Shown: positions 17,811 to 26,282, numbered from the stretch's first letter. The stretch is 36,358 bases of DNA from Nitrospirota bacterium (GCA_029261215.1 JAJDBT010000020.1:1-36358), one strand, 5' to 3'. A program made the numbers and translations. Notes: generated by a model not told the origin, from the letters alone.

Positions 17811-18053
17811 ATGAAGACATCCGACATCATCTACCAGGCCAACATTCCAAGACACAAACTCTATTATCTTGAGCAAAAGGGCTATGTCACCCCTGAAAGA
17901 ATTCCGAAAGGGGACCTGGAAATTCGCGAATACACAGAAGAGGATCTTCAAAAGGTCATTCTCATCTGGAAATATTTACAGGACGGTTTTAAACACAAAG
18001 TCGCCTATCAAAAAGCGATGGAAGAATTGCCGGGAAGGGATCAAGAGGCATAA
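17811..18053 (+). CDS. Small MerR-like DNA-binding protein inside the pilus locus
   Basis: An 80-residue protein resembling only the winged-helix DNA-binding part of MerR regulators: KTSDIIYQANIPRHKLYYLEQKGYVTPER is the helix-turn-helix and KGDLEIREYTEEDLQKVILI the wing and following helix. It lacks the long dimerisation coiled coil and any metal or ligand domain. Its TAA overlaps the ATG of pilM (TAATG), so it belongs to the pilus assembly operon. An upstream palindrome is a plausible target. It could control the pilin genes or this operon, or its fold could serve a protein contact instead. There is no canonical msh or pil counterpart that I know. Confidence 0.7.
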   Translation: MKTSDIIYQANIPRHKLYYLEQKGYVTPERIPKGDLEIREYTEEDLQKVILIWKYLQDGFKHKVAYQKAMEELPGRDQEA

Positions 18054-19069
18054 TGGGATTCTTTGGCAATAACAAACCCCTTTGGGGAATCGATATCGGA
18101 TCACGTTCCATCAAAGGGGTATGTGTGACCCGGACCCGATCCGGCGCCCGTCTTCTAGACGCAAAGATTCTCGAACTGCCTGATACAAAAATCGCCCTCG
18201 CCGACGGCCTCTCAGAACTGCTGGGCACCTCGCTCCCAAAAATTCAGGCCGCCATTCATTTTTCGGGGCGGGTGACGCCGGAAATTCGCACCATGACGCT
18301 CCCGGTGATGTCTAAAAGAGAACTGACGAACGCCGTACGATGGGAAGCACGCAAATTGAGTCCGCTTCCCGAAGATGAAATGGTCGTCGATTATTTAATC
18401 ATGGGAAAACGCAAAGAAGCACTCACGGCACAATATGACATTGTGGTCGCCATTGTCGAACGGGCCGCCCTCGAAGAACAAGTGACTCACATTCAGGGAA
18501 CAGGGCTGACAGTCAGCGCGATCGATCTCTCCCCCTTCGCCCTTTTAAATACGGCCCGGATTCATTTTTCTGGCGAGCTGCCGGTCAATTTACTCTATGT
18601 CGATATCGGGGCAAAAAAGATGGAAATCAATATCGTTAAAAATGGGGTCATTCGTTTCACACGTCAACTCAGGGTCGGCGGTGACGCCATCACGGAAGCT
18701 CTGAGCAGGACGCTTGGCGTGTCCCTGGATGAAGCGGAGCAGCATAAACGAAAAAACGGGATGCCCAGTGAAGAATCCATTCGTGCCGCCATACTCCCCA
18801 AAATAGACCGCCTAATCGTGGAAATTCAGCGTTCGGTCGATTATTACCGGGCACAAACACACGAGCGGATCATCGACAAAATTCTTTTGATGGGTGGCAT
18901 GCCCATGCTCCCTGGCTTTCTGGATTATTTTTCAAGCTTTTTTGATGCCCCTGTGGAACTGGGAAATGCGTTCTCAAAACTGGATATTCGAAACCCTGAA
19001 ATGGCCGCGTTTCAGGAAATATCTCCACGGTTTTCCCTCGCACTGGGCCTAGCCATGAGGGACAGATAA
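18053..19069 (+). CDS. pilM: Pilus assembly protein PilM (MshI-like)
   Basis: Cytoplasmic actin-like ATPase-fold protein of the alignment complex, 338 residues. The phosphate-1 motif is WGIDIGSRSIKGV, phosphate-2 LYVDIGAKKMEIN, and the adenosine-region motif ILLMGGMPMLPGF. PilM recruits the N-terminal tail of PilN, whose gene follows with a one-base overlap (TAATG at 19067-19071). The body contains the usual 1C domain with VRWEARKLSPLPEDEMVVDY, a segment strongly conserved in PilM. It starts a compact pilM-N-O-P-secretin run. Confidence 0.9.
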   Translation: MGFFGNNKPLWGIDIGSRSIKGVCVTRTRSGARLLDAKILELPDTKIALADGLSELLGTSLPKIQAAIHFSGRVTPEIRTMTLPVMSKRELTNAVRWEARKLSPLPEDEMVVDYLIMGKRKEALTAQYDIVVAIVERAALEEQVTHIQGTGLTVSAIDLSPFALLNTARIHFSGELPVNLLYVDIGAKKMEINIVKNGVIRFTRQLRVGGDAITEALSRTLGVSLDEAEQHKRKNGMPSEESIRAAILPKIDRLIVEIQRSVDYYRAQTHERIIDKILLMGGMPMLPGFLDYFSSFFDAPVELGNAFSKLDIRNPEMAAFQEISPRFSLALGLAMRDR

Positions 19070-19653
19070 TGCAGAACCAGCAGATCAATCTGCTAAAAGC
19101 CATGGTGATTGAAGAAACCAGGGCAGATGTTGTTCCTGTTTGGGTTCCCTGGGTGCTGGCCCTGCTCATCCTTTTGAGCGGGGGTGGGATTTACAAAAAA
19201 ACCACTGAAATTACGGCACTGCAGCACGACATTAGCGGACTTGAGCAAAAAAAATCCTTTCTAATTGAGGAAATGGGTGCGGCAGAAGCTGCGATGAAAG
19301 ATGTCGTTCACATCCTCGCGGTGACCTTATCCAATCGGATCCGCTGGTCAGAACTCATGCGCGAGGTGAGCATGGTCATTCCAGAGGGTGTGTGGATTAC
19401 GCGCTGGGAAAGTCTCGCGCCGACAACACGGCCTCAAACAGACAAAACACAGGACAGATCCAGCCAGGGCCCGGACGAGATGCAGATTAAAATTTCAGGA
19501 GAAGCGCTTTCTCAGGAACAGTTAAATCTCTTTTTATTAACACTCGAACGCTCTCCCCTGCTCATCGAATCCAGACTGACACATGCACGCAAAATCAATA
19601 AAGAAGTTCAGTTCGAATTGATCGTTTCACTCAAAATGGAGAAACCACGATGA
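19069..19653 (+). CDS. pilN: Pilus assembly protein PilN
   Basis: Bitopic inner-membrane protein of 194 residues. The cytoplasmic N-terminus begins MQNQQINLL, matching the INLL tail that docks into PilM. One membrane helix (VPWVLALLILLSGGGIYK) is followed by a short coiled coil (about 45-80) and a ferredoxin-like periplasmic domain (RWSELMREVSMVIPEGVWI). It pairs with PilO, whose ATG overlaps its stop (ATGA, 19650-19653). Confidence 0.88.
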   Translation: MQNQQINLLKAMVIEETRADVVPVWVPWVLALLILLSGGGIYKKTTEITALQHDISGLEQKKSFLIEEMGAAEAAMKDVVHILAVTLSNRIRWSELMREVSMVIPEGVWITRWESLAPTTRPQTDKTQDRSSQGPDEMQIKISGEALSQEQLNLFLLTLERSPLLIESRLTHARKINKEVQFELIVSLKMEKPR

Positions 19654-20141
19654 GAGAAAAAATCAATCAACATAAAATACCCGCTCTTTTATTGGCCATT
19701 TTGATTGCGGTCCTCTACTTTTTTTTCCTTCGCACGCAGACCGCCAAAGCGCTCACACAGCAGGCGACCGCCTTACAACAGGAAATCGCCACATTACCGG
19801 AACCCTCTGCGTACAAACGCCCCGGCATGAGCGCAACGTTTTCATGGATTCACTCTATTCCTGATTTTTTGAACGACCTGACCCAATGGGCAAAAAAACG
19901 TTCTGTCCTGATCGTCTCAATCGAACCCGGCATCCCCATCAAACAGACAGGCTACACAGAGCAGCCCGTGAAACTTGCAATACAGGGCCGCTTTCGCGAG
20001 GTTGGGGATTATCTGACTTTCCTTGAAGATTTGCCGCGCCCCGCACTGGTGACGGGCATCCAACTGACGAGTCCTACGGCCATTTTTCCCGACCTTGCGG
20101 CAAACCTTGACCTCGTCATTTATATCAAGGATGCCCCATGA
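19650..20141 (+). CDS. pilO: Pilus assembly protein PilO
   Basis: Bitopic inner-membrane protein of 163 residues with one helix (ALLLAILIAVLYFFFL), a brief coiled coil, and a C-terminal ferredoxin-like domain (VKLAIQGRFREVGDYLTFLEDLPR) that is the PilO hallmark. It would heterodimerise with PilN and link the inner-membrane platform to the secretin through the PilP-like lipoprotein or periplasmic protein encoded next. It overlaps both neighbours by four bases. Confidence 0.87.
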   Translation: MREKINQHKIPALLLAILIAVLYFFFLRTQTAKALTQQATALQQEIATLPEPSAYKRPGMSATFSWIHSIPDFLNDLTQWAKKRSVLIVSIEPGIPIKQTGYTEQPVKLAIQGRFREVGDYLTFLEDLPRPALVTGIQLTSPTAIFPDLAANLDLVIYIKDAP

Positions 20142-20587
20142 AGTTTCTTTTAATACGATGCCTGGCTTTGGTACTGATCTTCTTCAGCCTCTTACCCCTC
20201 AGAAGTGATGCCGCCCCCGAAACACAGCACAATCGCCCAGACATCGCTACGCAGGCAGAAGAGAAAAAAAACAAGCGCTGGGGGCGTGACCCTTTTTACC
20301 GGGATCGGCCAACGACAAACAACGAGCTTCATGTCATCCCTCACACGAAAGTGGAAGTCGAAGCGGCGATTGAAGAAGAGGAACCCGAGCCTAAAATCGA
20401 TCTCTCTCTTTCCGCCATTATTTTCAGGGACGGCGACGGGGTCGCCATCATCAATGACCGGATCGTTCGTCGCGGAGACATCATCGGAGAAGACTTCATC
20501 GTGAGTCAAGTTTTGTCCAACAAAGTATTCTTACTTAAAGGAAAACGTACTGTTGTACTCCAGGTTCAGGAATTTGGAAGCAACTAA
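20138..20587 (+). CDS. PilP/MshK-like periplasmic connector
   Basis: A 149-residue protein with a signal peptide (RCLALVLIFFSLLPLRSDA) and no lipobox cysteine. A disordered linker contains the RDPF motif (WGRDPFYRDR) seen in PilP, MshK and GspC relatives. The C-terminal part (LSLSAIIFRDGDGVAIINDR, then VRRGDII) is the HR/PilP beta domain that binds the N0 domain of the secretin. Between pilO and the secretin gene its role as connector is well supported. Being without a lipid anchor it is closer to MshK/GspC-type connectors than to classical PilP. Confidence 0.8.
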   Translation: MKFLLIRCLALVLIFFSLLPLRSDAAPETQHNRPDIATQAEEKKNKRWGRDPFYRDRPTTNNELHVIPHTKVEVEAAIEEEEPEPKIDLSLSAIIFRDGDGVAIINDRIVRRGDIIGEDFIVSQVLSNKVFLLKGKRTVVLQVQEFGSN

Positions 20588-20597
20588 GGAGGTTTAG

Positions 20598-22205
20598 ATG
20601 AAACACACTTGGAGTTTTTTTCTCCTCTTGATTCTATTTGGAACACATTCATGGGCCGACTCAAGGTTCGTGATCGCTCAAACACTGGGCAAGGCCATTG
20701 CGCCACCGGAGACCCTTTTTGGCCCGGACTTAGTCGTCTCTCCGACATTGGCAGAAAAGATGTCGCAAAAAAATGGACACCTTGCCCCCGAGGTGAGCGG
20801 CACCCAAAAACAGGACGATGAAATTTCTCCAGGGAATGCACTTTTTAACGCAGATTCCGCACTAAGAGCAAGCGAGCCGGGAACCAGTTCGATCTCACTC
20901 AGGAAACAGGATTCCTTGTTTTATATGGAGCTGCGCAATGCAGAACTCAAAGAAGTGCTGCGGGTCTTAAGTCAGGAAAATGAGGTCAACATCATTATTG
21001 GTGATGGCGTCGAAGGTTCTATTACCTTGAGCTTTAAAGGCGTCTCCTTCGATGATGCATTTAACGCTATTCTACGAATGAACAACCTCACTTCTTACCG
21101 CGAAGGCAATATCATTCGCGTGATGAAATCCCCTTTTGGCGCGGAAGAGGCAGGGCTGGTCACACACATGATTGCCATTAACTTTGCCATTGCAAAAGAT
21201 ATCCAGGAAACGGTAAACGGGCTGTTAAGCAAAAACGGCACCGTCATGGCCGATTCCAGAACCAATATTCTGGTCATTCGGGATCTGCCCGCAAACCTCG
21301 AAAAAATATCACAAGTGGTTCACCGGCTCGACAGCAAAACGCCTCAAATCATGATTGAAGCCAGAATCGTCGAGGTCAATACCAACTTTTCCAAAGAACT
21401 GGGTGTGCAATGGGGCGGATCCTATTCCTCACGATCCGGCGACACCACAAGCATATTCCACGGCGGCGGTTTTAAAAACCAATCGACCGATACCTCTTTT
21501 GAGGCGCTCACCGGTGGCGTTGGCGTTTCCGGCGGACCTTTTGCCGTCAACCTTCCGGCCGGCGTAGGCCGGGGCCTGGGAGGTGCCTTTGGATTTGCAA
21601 TTGGCAATGTCGCCAACACACAATTGCTTGACGTGCAGCTTTCCGCATTGCAAGACGCTGGACATGGCAAGATTCTTTCAAATCCGATCATCATGACGCT
21701 CAATAATAAAGAAGCCAAAATTTCCAGCGGCACGGAAATTTTGATACCAACGACCTCCATTATTACAACGAGCACATCTGCTTCAACTTCAGGAAGCGGC
21801 ACGAATACCGGAGTGACCACCATTGACGCAAAACTCGAATTGACCGTCACCCCGCACGTGACCCCGGACGACCAGATTTTAATCCACGTCCATGTCAACA
21901 AAAAAGACCCTGATTTTAGTCGTCAGGTGCAAAACATCCCCCCGCTCACCACCCGGACAGCAGAGACGGACTTGCTGATTAGAGATAAAGAGACCATTGT
22001 GATTGGCGGAATCTACACCCATGCCGAATCTGAATCGCAAGCCGGGGTCCCCTGGCTTTCAAAAATACCGGTGATCGGCTGGCTGTTTAAAAAGGAAAGC
22101 ACGGTCAATATTCAGAATGAATTGATGATTTTCATCACCCCCACCATTCGCCGGGAAAACGACGAAGTGGATGAAGAGAATCTCTTTCGCTGGAAAAAGG
22201 AGTAA
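20598..22205 (+). CDS. pilQ: Pilus secretin (PilQ/MshL family)
   Basis: Outer-membrane ring through which the pilus exits, 535 residues. A signal peptide (about 1-20, ending SWA) is followed by an STN/N0 domain (LKEVLRVLSQENEVNIIIGD, about 115-170), a single N1 KH-like domain (about 190-250, ending TNILVIRDLP) and the secretin core starting IEARIVEVN. The conserved core end VPWLSKIPVIGWLFKKE and ELMIFITPTI is intact. There is no AMIN domain, so it resembles MshL more than classical PilQ. A strong Shine-Dalgarno (AGGAGG, 20587-20592) precedes it. It closes the assembly gene run. Confidence 0.92.
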   Translation: MKHTWSFFLLLILFGTHSWADSRFVIAQTLGKAIAPPETLFGPDLVVSPTLAEKMSQKNGHLAPEVSGTQKQDDEISPGNALFNADSALRASEPGTSSISLRKQDSLFYMELRNAELKEVLRVLSQENEVNIIIGDGVEGSITLSFKGVSFDDAFNAILRMNNLTSYREGNIIRVMKSPFGAEEAGLVTHMIAINFAIAKDIQETVNGLLSKNGTVMADSRTNILVIRDLPANLEKISQVVHRLDSKTPQIMIEARIVEVNTNFSKELGVQWGGSYSSRSGDTTSIFHGGGFKNQSTDTSFEALTGGVGVSGGPFAVNLPAGVGRGLGGAFGFAIGNVANTQLLDVQLSALQDAGHGKILSNPIIMTLNNKEAKISSGTEILIPTTSIITTSTSASTSGSGTNTGVTTIDAKLELTVTPHVTPDDQILIHVHVNKKDPDFSRQVQNIPPLTTRTAETDLLIRDKETIVIGGIYTHAESESQAGVPWLSKIPVIGWLFKKESTVNIQNELMIFITPTIRRENDEVDEENLFRWKKE

Positions 22206-22295
22206 GCCATTTGAATAAAAACAGACTTCTCATTCAGTTCAATATACAAACAGAAACAGAACAGGGCCCCCGCTTTTCTAGAGTGAAGACACAAG

Positions 22296-23375
22296 ATGGG
22301 ATTTTTTTCAAAAAATAAAACCAAGCTCCCCGAGGCAACGGAAAGCCTCGAGATCTGTGCAGAAAAAAAGGCATTTTATCTGCTCACAGCCCGCTCCCTG
22401 TTTCAATACCTCAAGGCCTTTTCGTTCGACTTGCAGGAGATTGACGCCGACGGCTTTCGGGAACACATCAATGAACTATCAGAACTGCTTGACAAAGAAG
22501 ACAATCTCAAAACGCTGCAACGTCATTTTCAGAAACACCGGGAGCGTATTCCAGCTTTTATTGATCGTGAAAAAGCGTATTTTTTCAATAAAGAATCTGA
22601 ATTCAAGGACATCATCAAAATACTGTCTTCCGGCATTTCAACCTTGAATACTGAAAACCAGAATTTCATCACCAATATCCATGAGGAGACCCTTAAATTA
22701 GAAAAAATCACGCAACTTGACGACATTCGAAAAATAAAAGAAGAGTTGGTCGAAAACCTGTCTAATGTAAAAACCTTCATCAAGCAAAAACAGGATCAGG
22801 ATGCAAACCATCTTGAACAACTTTCCAATAAGGTCGAAACACTCAAAGTCGAGCTTGAATCCACTAAAAAGACCTCGCTCACAGACGGGCTCACAGGCGC
22901 TTTTAATCGACTGGCTTTGGATACAAAAATAAGCAAACTGATCACGGAAGACAAACGCGGCTTTTCCATCATCATGCTCGATATCGATAATTTCAAACTC
23001 ATCAACGACTCCTATGGACATCCGGTAGGCGACCGCGTCCTCATGGCCCTGGTTCAAAAATGCAAACGACTGATCCGGGAGGGAGATTTTCTCGCCCGCT
23101 ACGGCGGAGAAGAATTTATGATCATTTTCCCCGGAACCTCCTTGCGAAATACACTCAAAAAAGCACAGCTCCTGTGCGAAAAAATCGCCGTTTCAGAATA
23201 TGCCGTCGATGATGCCGACGGAAGCAAACCCCTTTCTTTTACTGTGAGTATCGGTGTGAGCACCCGACAGCGCGGCGATACGGTGGACGCCATTATTGGA
23301 CGTGCGGATAAAGCGCTCTACAAAGCAAAACATCATGGGAAAAACTGTGTGGTCAGCGAGAAAGAACTTGATTAG
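22296..23375 (+). CDS. Diguanylate cyclase (GGDEF) with helical N-terminus
   Basis: Makes c-di-GMP from two GTP. The C-terminal GGDEF domain (about residues 190-357) begins SLTDGLTGAFNRLAL, has the metal-binding DIDNFKLIND and an active GGEEF loop. The inhibitory I-site RxxD (REGD) stands five residues before GGEEF, so product feedback inhibition is expected. The first 190 residues are helical and charged, without a membrane segment, with a coiled coil immediately before the catalytic domain, so it appears cytosolic. It lies 90 bases after the secretin gene and is likely to feed the MshEN domain of the pilus ATPase. That link is inference from position. Confidence 0.92.
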   Translation: MGFFSKNKTKLPEATESLEICAEKKAFYLLTARSLFQYLKAFSFDLQEIDADGFREHINELSELLDKEDNLKTLQRHFQKHRERIPAFIDREKAYFFNKESEFKDIIKILSSGISTLNTENQNFITNIHEETLKLEKITQLDDIRKIKEELVENLSNVKTFIKQKQDQDANHLEQLSNKVETLKVELESTKKTSLTDGLTGAFNRLALDTKISKLITEDKRGFSIIMLDIDNFKLINDSYGHPVGDRVLMALVQKCKRLIREGDFLARYGGEEFMIIFPGTSLRNTLKKAQLLCEKIAVSEYAVDDADGSKPLSFTVSIGVSTRQRGDTVDAIIGRADKALYKAKHHGKNCVVSEKELD

Positions 23376-23396
23376 TCCAGCGCTTGCTTCCTCTGA

Positions 23397-23425
23397 TTGA
23401 CAGCCCAGCCCCCTGTCTGTAAAAT
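23397..23425 (+). promoter_or_regulatory. Sigma-70 promoter giving a leaderless message
   Basis: TTGACA (23397-23402) and TAAAAT (23420-23425) are 17 bases apart. The expected start, seven bases after the -10, falls at 23432, the A of the ATG of the next gene. No ribosome binding site fits between. Confidence 0.6.
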
Positions 23426-23431
23426 AAAAAA

Positions 23432-24730
23432 ATGCATCCATTCCGATATAGAGTAGGTTTTCTGCTTGCTTTTTTTTCTCTGATTTTGCTCAGCGCATGC
23501 GCCGGACGGACCACGAGCCTTGCCAGCTCTCCCCACCAAAGACCCATGCCCAAAGCCGAAAAAAAACACGTGATCGAGAAAAAGTCCTCCGAATCCTCAG
23601 GGACTTCTGAGTCTCCCTATCAGGATATTACACAGATCAAACCCGGCCATATCGTTCACCTTCGCACGGGATTGCCCATGCTTGAGAACGAAGTCCTGGA
23701 TCATCTGTCCAAAGCCCGGATTATTTATACAGGAGAAGTCCATGACAGTCTCGAAGACCACCGGGTTCAGCTCAAAATTTTAAAAGGACTTCTGGATCGT
23801 TTTCCCGGTCAAGTGGTCGTGGGGATGGAAATGTTCCAGGGCTCATCACAGGATTTGCTGGATCAATGGATCAAAGGCGAGGCCAGCGATAAAGAGTTCC
23901 TCAAACGCTGGTATGAAGACTGGAGCCATGATGATGCCTACTACAAAGAGTTGCTTGATTTTATCAAGGCACAAAAAATTCCCGTCATTGCCCTGAGACC
24001 CACAGCGGAAATGTCCTTTAAAATGCGTTCCAAAGGCATGGGCGGCCTCTCGATCAACGACAAAAAGAAACTGCCCGAAATAGATGATACCGATCCCTAC
24101 CATCTCGCCGCTGTGAACGCCATATTTCAAGGGCACGGCCCCGGCGCCTCGAACCAGTTTGATTCTTTTTATGAAATGATGCTTTTTTGGGAAGAAACCA
24201 TGGCGGAAACAATTGCCAACTATCTGAAATCCCCCGACGGGAAAGACAAAAAAATGATGGTCATGGCAGGGGGATTTCATGTGGGTTACGGCTTTGGCAT
24301 TCCCCGCCGTACCTTCCGACGCCTTCCGGCCCCCTATGCAATCGTTCTCACTCACGCGGAAGATTTTCCGGATGAGATGAAAATGCTCAATGTGAAAGCG
24401 CCTAACCTGCCCCTTCCACTTTCCGACTTTATTTGGGGCGTCGGGTATGAAGTCCTCAAAGAGAAAAAAGTGCGTTTGGGTGTCATGCTTGAGCAATTTC
24501 AGGCAGGGGTTCGCATCAGCGATGTCTTTCCAAAATCACCTGCGGAAGAGGCCGGGATACAAACGGGAGATATCATCACCACATTCGATGGCGAACCCGT
24601 TCATGAGCGCTTTGACATTATCTTCCGTCTCCAGGAAAAAAAACCGGGGGACCGCGTCAAAATCAAAATCCTCCGAAACGGGAAAACGATTGAAACCGAA
24701 GCGGTCATGGCTGCTTCGGGTCATCCCTGA
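23432..24730 (+). CDS. ChaN-like lipoprotein fused to a PDZ domain
   Basis: A 432-residue lipoprotein: signal segment FLLAFFSLILLSAC with lipobox LSAC, then a low-complexity linker. Residues about 90-330 are the ChaN/DUF399 fold (haem-binding uptake ChaN, distant relative of TraB/Tiki and erythromycin esterase proteins), with IYTGEVHDSLEDHRVQ, VVVGMEMFQ and VMAGGFHVGYGFGIPRR. The GE-x-H and later histidine are the family's likely metal or haem site. Residues about 345-430 form a PDZ domain (VRISDVFPKSPAEEAGIQTG). Actual substrate is unknown; iron uptake and peptidase-like roles are both possible. It is probably translated from a leaderless message. Confidence 0.83.
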   Translation: MHPFRYRVGFLLAFFSLILLSACAGRTTSLASSPHQRPMPKAEKKHVIEKKSSESSGTSESPYQDITQIKPGHIVHLRTGLPMLENEVLDHLSKARIIYTGEVHDSLEDHRVQLKILKGLLDRFPGQVVVGMEMFQGSSQDLLDQWIKGEASDKEFLKRWYEDWSHDDAYYKELLDFIKAQKIPVIALRPTAEMSFKMRSKGMGGLSINDKKKLPEIDDTDPYHLAAVNAIFQGHGPGASNQFDSFYEMMLFWEETMAETIANYLKSPDGKDKKMMVMAGGFHVGYGFGIPRRTFRRLPAPYAIVLTHAEDFPDEMKMLNVKAPNLPLPLSDFIWGVGYEVLKEKKVRLGVMLEQFQAGVRISDVFPKSPAEEAGIQTGDIITTFDGEPVHERFDIIFRLQEKKPGDRVKIKILRNGKTIETEAVMAASGHP

Positions 24731-25296
24731 TGGATCACCCCTCACAAACGCCCGCACCGCTTTTAGTTCAACACCTCCCTCTTCTGTCTACAGGAACGGC
24801 CCTTGATTTTGCTTGTGGTTATGGCCGAAATGCCTTTTACCTTTCATCTCAGGGCTACACCGTTGAAGGTTTTGACCGAAACGAAACGGCTGTCGCCTTT
24901 TGCAATGAAAAAGCCTCAAAAGAAGGTCTCCCGTTTACCGCGCACAATACCGACCTGGAAAAGGAAACCCCTTTTTCAAATGACCACTACGACCTGCTCA
25001 CCTGTTTTTACTACCTCGACCGGCAAGTGATCCCGACTCTTAAAAAAAGTCTGAAAATCGGGGGCGTGATCGTCTATGAAACCTTTCTCATTGATCAGCA
25101 CCTCCAGTTTGGAAAACCCTCCCGACCCGAATTTTGCTGGCAGCACAATGAATTGCTGGAATGTTTCAGTGATGACTTTCGTATCCTGTATTATTTTGAA
25201 GGGATGATTACGGCAGAAGGGCGTATCGCACAATCCGGGGACGCACTTAAAAATGGCACCTGGGTTGCGCAACTCATCGCAAAACGCTTGACCTAA
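24730..25296 (+). CDS. Class I SAM-dependent methyltransferase (TehB-like)
   Basis: A 188-residue methyltransferase fold. Motif I is ALDFACGYGRNAFYLSSQG, followed by the acidic residue ending beta 2 in VEGFDRNETAV, and a post-I segment HYDLLTCFYYLDR. The C-terminal part VIVYETFLIDQHLQFGKPSR resembles TehB/tellurite-resistance-like methyltransferases. The start overlaps the stop of the ChaN-PDZ gene (TGATG), so the two are coupled. The methyl acceptor is not predictable; small-molecule or metalloid methylation is the family precedent. Confidence 0.82.
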   Translation: MDHPSQTPAPLLVQHLPLLSTGTALDFACGYGRNAFYLSSQGYTVEGFDRNETAVAFCNEKASKEGLPFTAHNTDLEKETPFSNDHYDLLTCFYYLDRQVIPTLKKSLKIGGVIVYETFLIDQHLQFGKPSRPEFCWQHNELLECFSDDFRILYYFEGMITAEGRIAQSGDALKNGTWVAQLIAKRLT

Positions 25297-25314
25297 GCCA
25301 AAGAAAAAGGACCT

Positions 25315-25698
25315 ATGAGCAAAATACTGATCGTGGGATTAGGCGGATTTTTAGGGGCCATCCTCCGTTACCTGCTCGGCGGTTGGGTCCAAAACGTCTC
25401 TGGAAGCAACACCTTCCCCTACGGCACCCTAGCCGTCAATATCATTGGTTGTTTGGCAATCGGCCTTCTGACCCAACTCATGGAAACAAAACAGGTTTTT
25501 ACCCCCGAAACCCGAATTTTTTTATTTATCGGCGTCCTCGGCGCGTTTACGACCTTTTCCACCTTTGGCAATGAAACATATCATTTGCTTCGAGACGGGC
25601 AAACCCTGCTTTCCCTGGCCAATATTGGCGCACACCTCTTCATCGGACTCAGCGCCGTGTGGCTCGGACATCGTTTTGGCATCCTCATTTGGAGATAA
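25315..25698 (+). CDS. crcB: Fluoride channel CrcB/Fluc
   Basis: A 127-residue, four-helix fluoride export channel, the usual length for a homodimer-forming Fluc. Family motifs are present: GGFLGAILRYLLGGW at the N-terminus, FPYGTLAVNIIGCLAIGLL with the pore asparagine, and GVLGAFTTFSTFGNET with the phenylalanine-box and central sodium-site region. Only 18 bases separate it from the methyltransferase gene, with an AAAAAGGA ribosome binding site, so there is no room for a crcB fluoride riboswitch here. Confidence 0.93.
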   Translation: MSKILIVGLGGFLGAILRYLLGGWVQNVSGSNTFPYGTLAVNIIGCLAIGLLTQLMETKQVFTPETRIFLFIGVLGAFTTFSTFGNETYHLLRDGQTLLSLANIGAHLFIGLSAVWLGHRFGILIWR

Positions 25699-25702
25699 TC
25701 TG

Positions 25703-26050
25703 ATGACACTCCCTGAAGAAGGCGGACTGCTCCGGATTTTTATTGGCGAGAGCGATCAATACGAAGGCCGCCCGCTCTACGAATGGATTGTGCTGAAAGC
25801 CCGCGAAGACGGTTTGGCAGGGGCGACCGCGTTTCGAGGCATGTTGGGATTTGGAAGAAACAGCCGTATTCACACCACCAAAATACTCCGCCTTTCGGAT
25901 GATCTCCCCGTGATTATCGAAATCGTTGATACCCCGGCAAAACTCGAAGCCTTTCTCTCATCCATCGACCCGGCCATCTGCGAAGGCTTGGCCACGCTTG
26001 AAAAAGCTCAAATTCGATTTTATCGTGGTCGGGACGCCGCAAAAGATTAA
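25703..26050 (+). CDS. DUF190 protein (PII-like fold)
   Basis: A 115-residue DUF190 protein. Recognisable stretches are LLRIFIGESDQYEGRPLYEWIV and DGLAGATAFRGMLGFG, then LSDDLPVIIEIVDTPAKLEAF. DUF190 genes very often accompany crcB, and the family has a ferredoxin-like fold akin to PII signalling proteins, but its job is not settled. It starts four bases after the crcB stop. ATG 25703 is chosen; the frame is open further upstream inside crcB without any family similarity. Confidence 0.88.
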   Translation: MTLPEEGGLLRIFIGESDQYEGRPLYEWIVLKAREDGLAGATAFRGMLGFGRNSRIHTTKILRLSDDLPVIIEIVDTPAKLEAFLSSIDPAICEGLATLEKAQIRFYRGRDAAKD

Positions 26051-26089
26051 GATCCGATTTTGCCTTTGAAGAAATAAGGTGTTGATCAT

Positions 26090-26282
26090 ATGGATCACTT
26101 TGAATTTAGATATTTCAGACACGGGCGACCTTGTATTGGCCCTTATGTCTGACTCGCTGGAAGGGCTCTTTCGTGCGGCCTTACGAAACGAGGTCAAAGC
26201 AGTCGCCTTTCATCAATTTGAAGTCAAAAAAGAAAACGGACTTTGGCAAGCCACCCTTATTTTTGATATTGAAAACCCATGA
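26090..26282 (+). pseudogene. Archease remnant (frameshift plus internal deletion)
   Basis: ATG 26090 gives MDHFEF, a normal archease start, but the frame then changes at about 26107 into DISDTGD followed by SDSLEGLFRAA, the N-terminal archease motif. Directly after this comes LRNEVKAVAFHQFEV and LWQATLIFDI, the C-terminal archease motif. About 70 residues between them are missing compared with the usual length of about 140. Archease activates the RNA ligase RtcB, whose own remnant overlaps the end of this one (ATGA). I conclude the gene is dead. Recognition is from memory of the family, not a search. Confidence 0.7.

Noticed and set aside
16433-17951. Long minus-strand frames opposite the pilin adhesin
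   Set aside because: Long open frames arise there from the repetitive threonine/serine-rich coding sequence; the plus strand has the prepilin leader and repeats.
25297-25314. Possible fluoride riboswitch upstream of crcB
   Set aside because: Only 18 bases lie between the methyltransferase stop and the crcB ATG, and they are used by the ribosome binding site.
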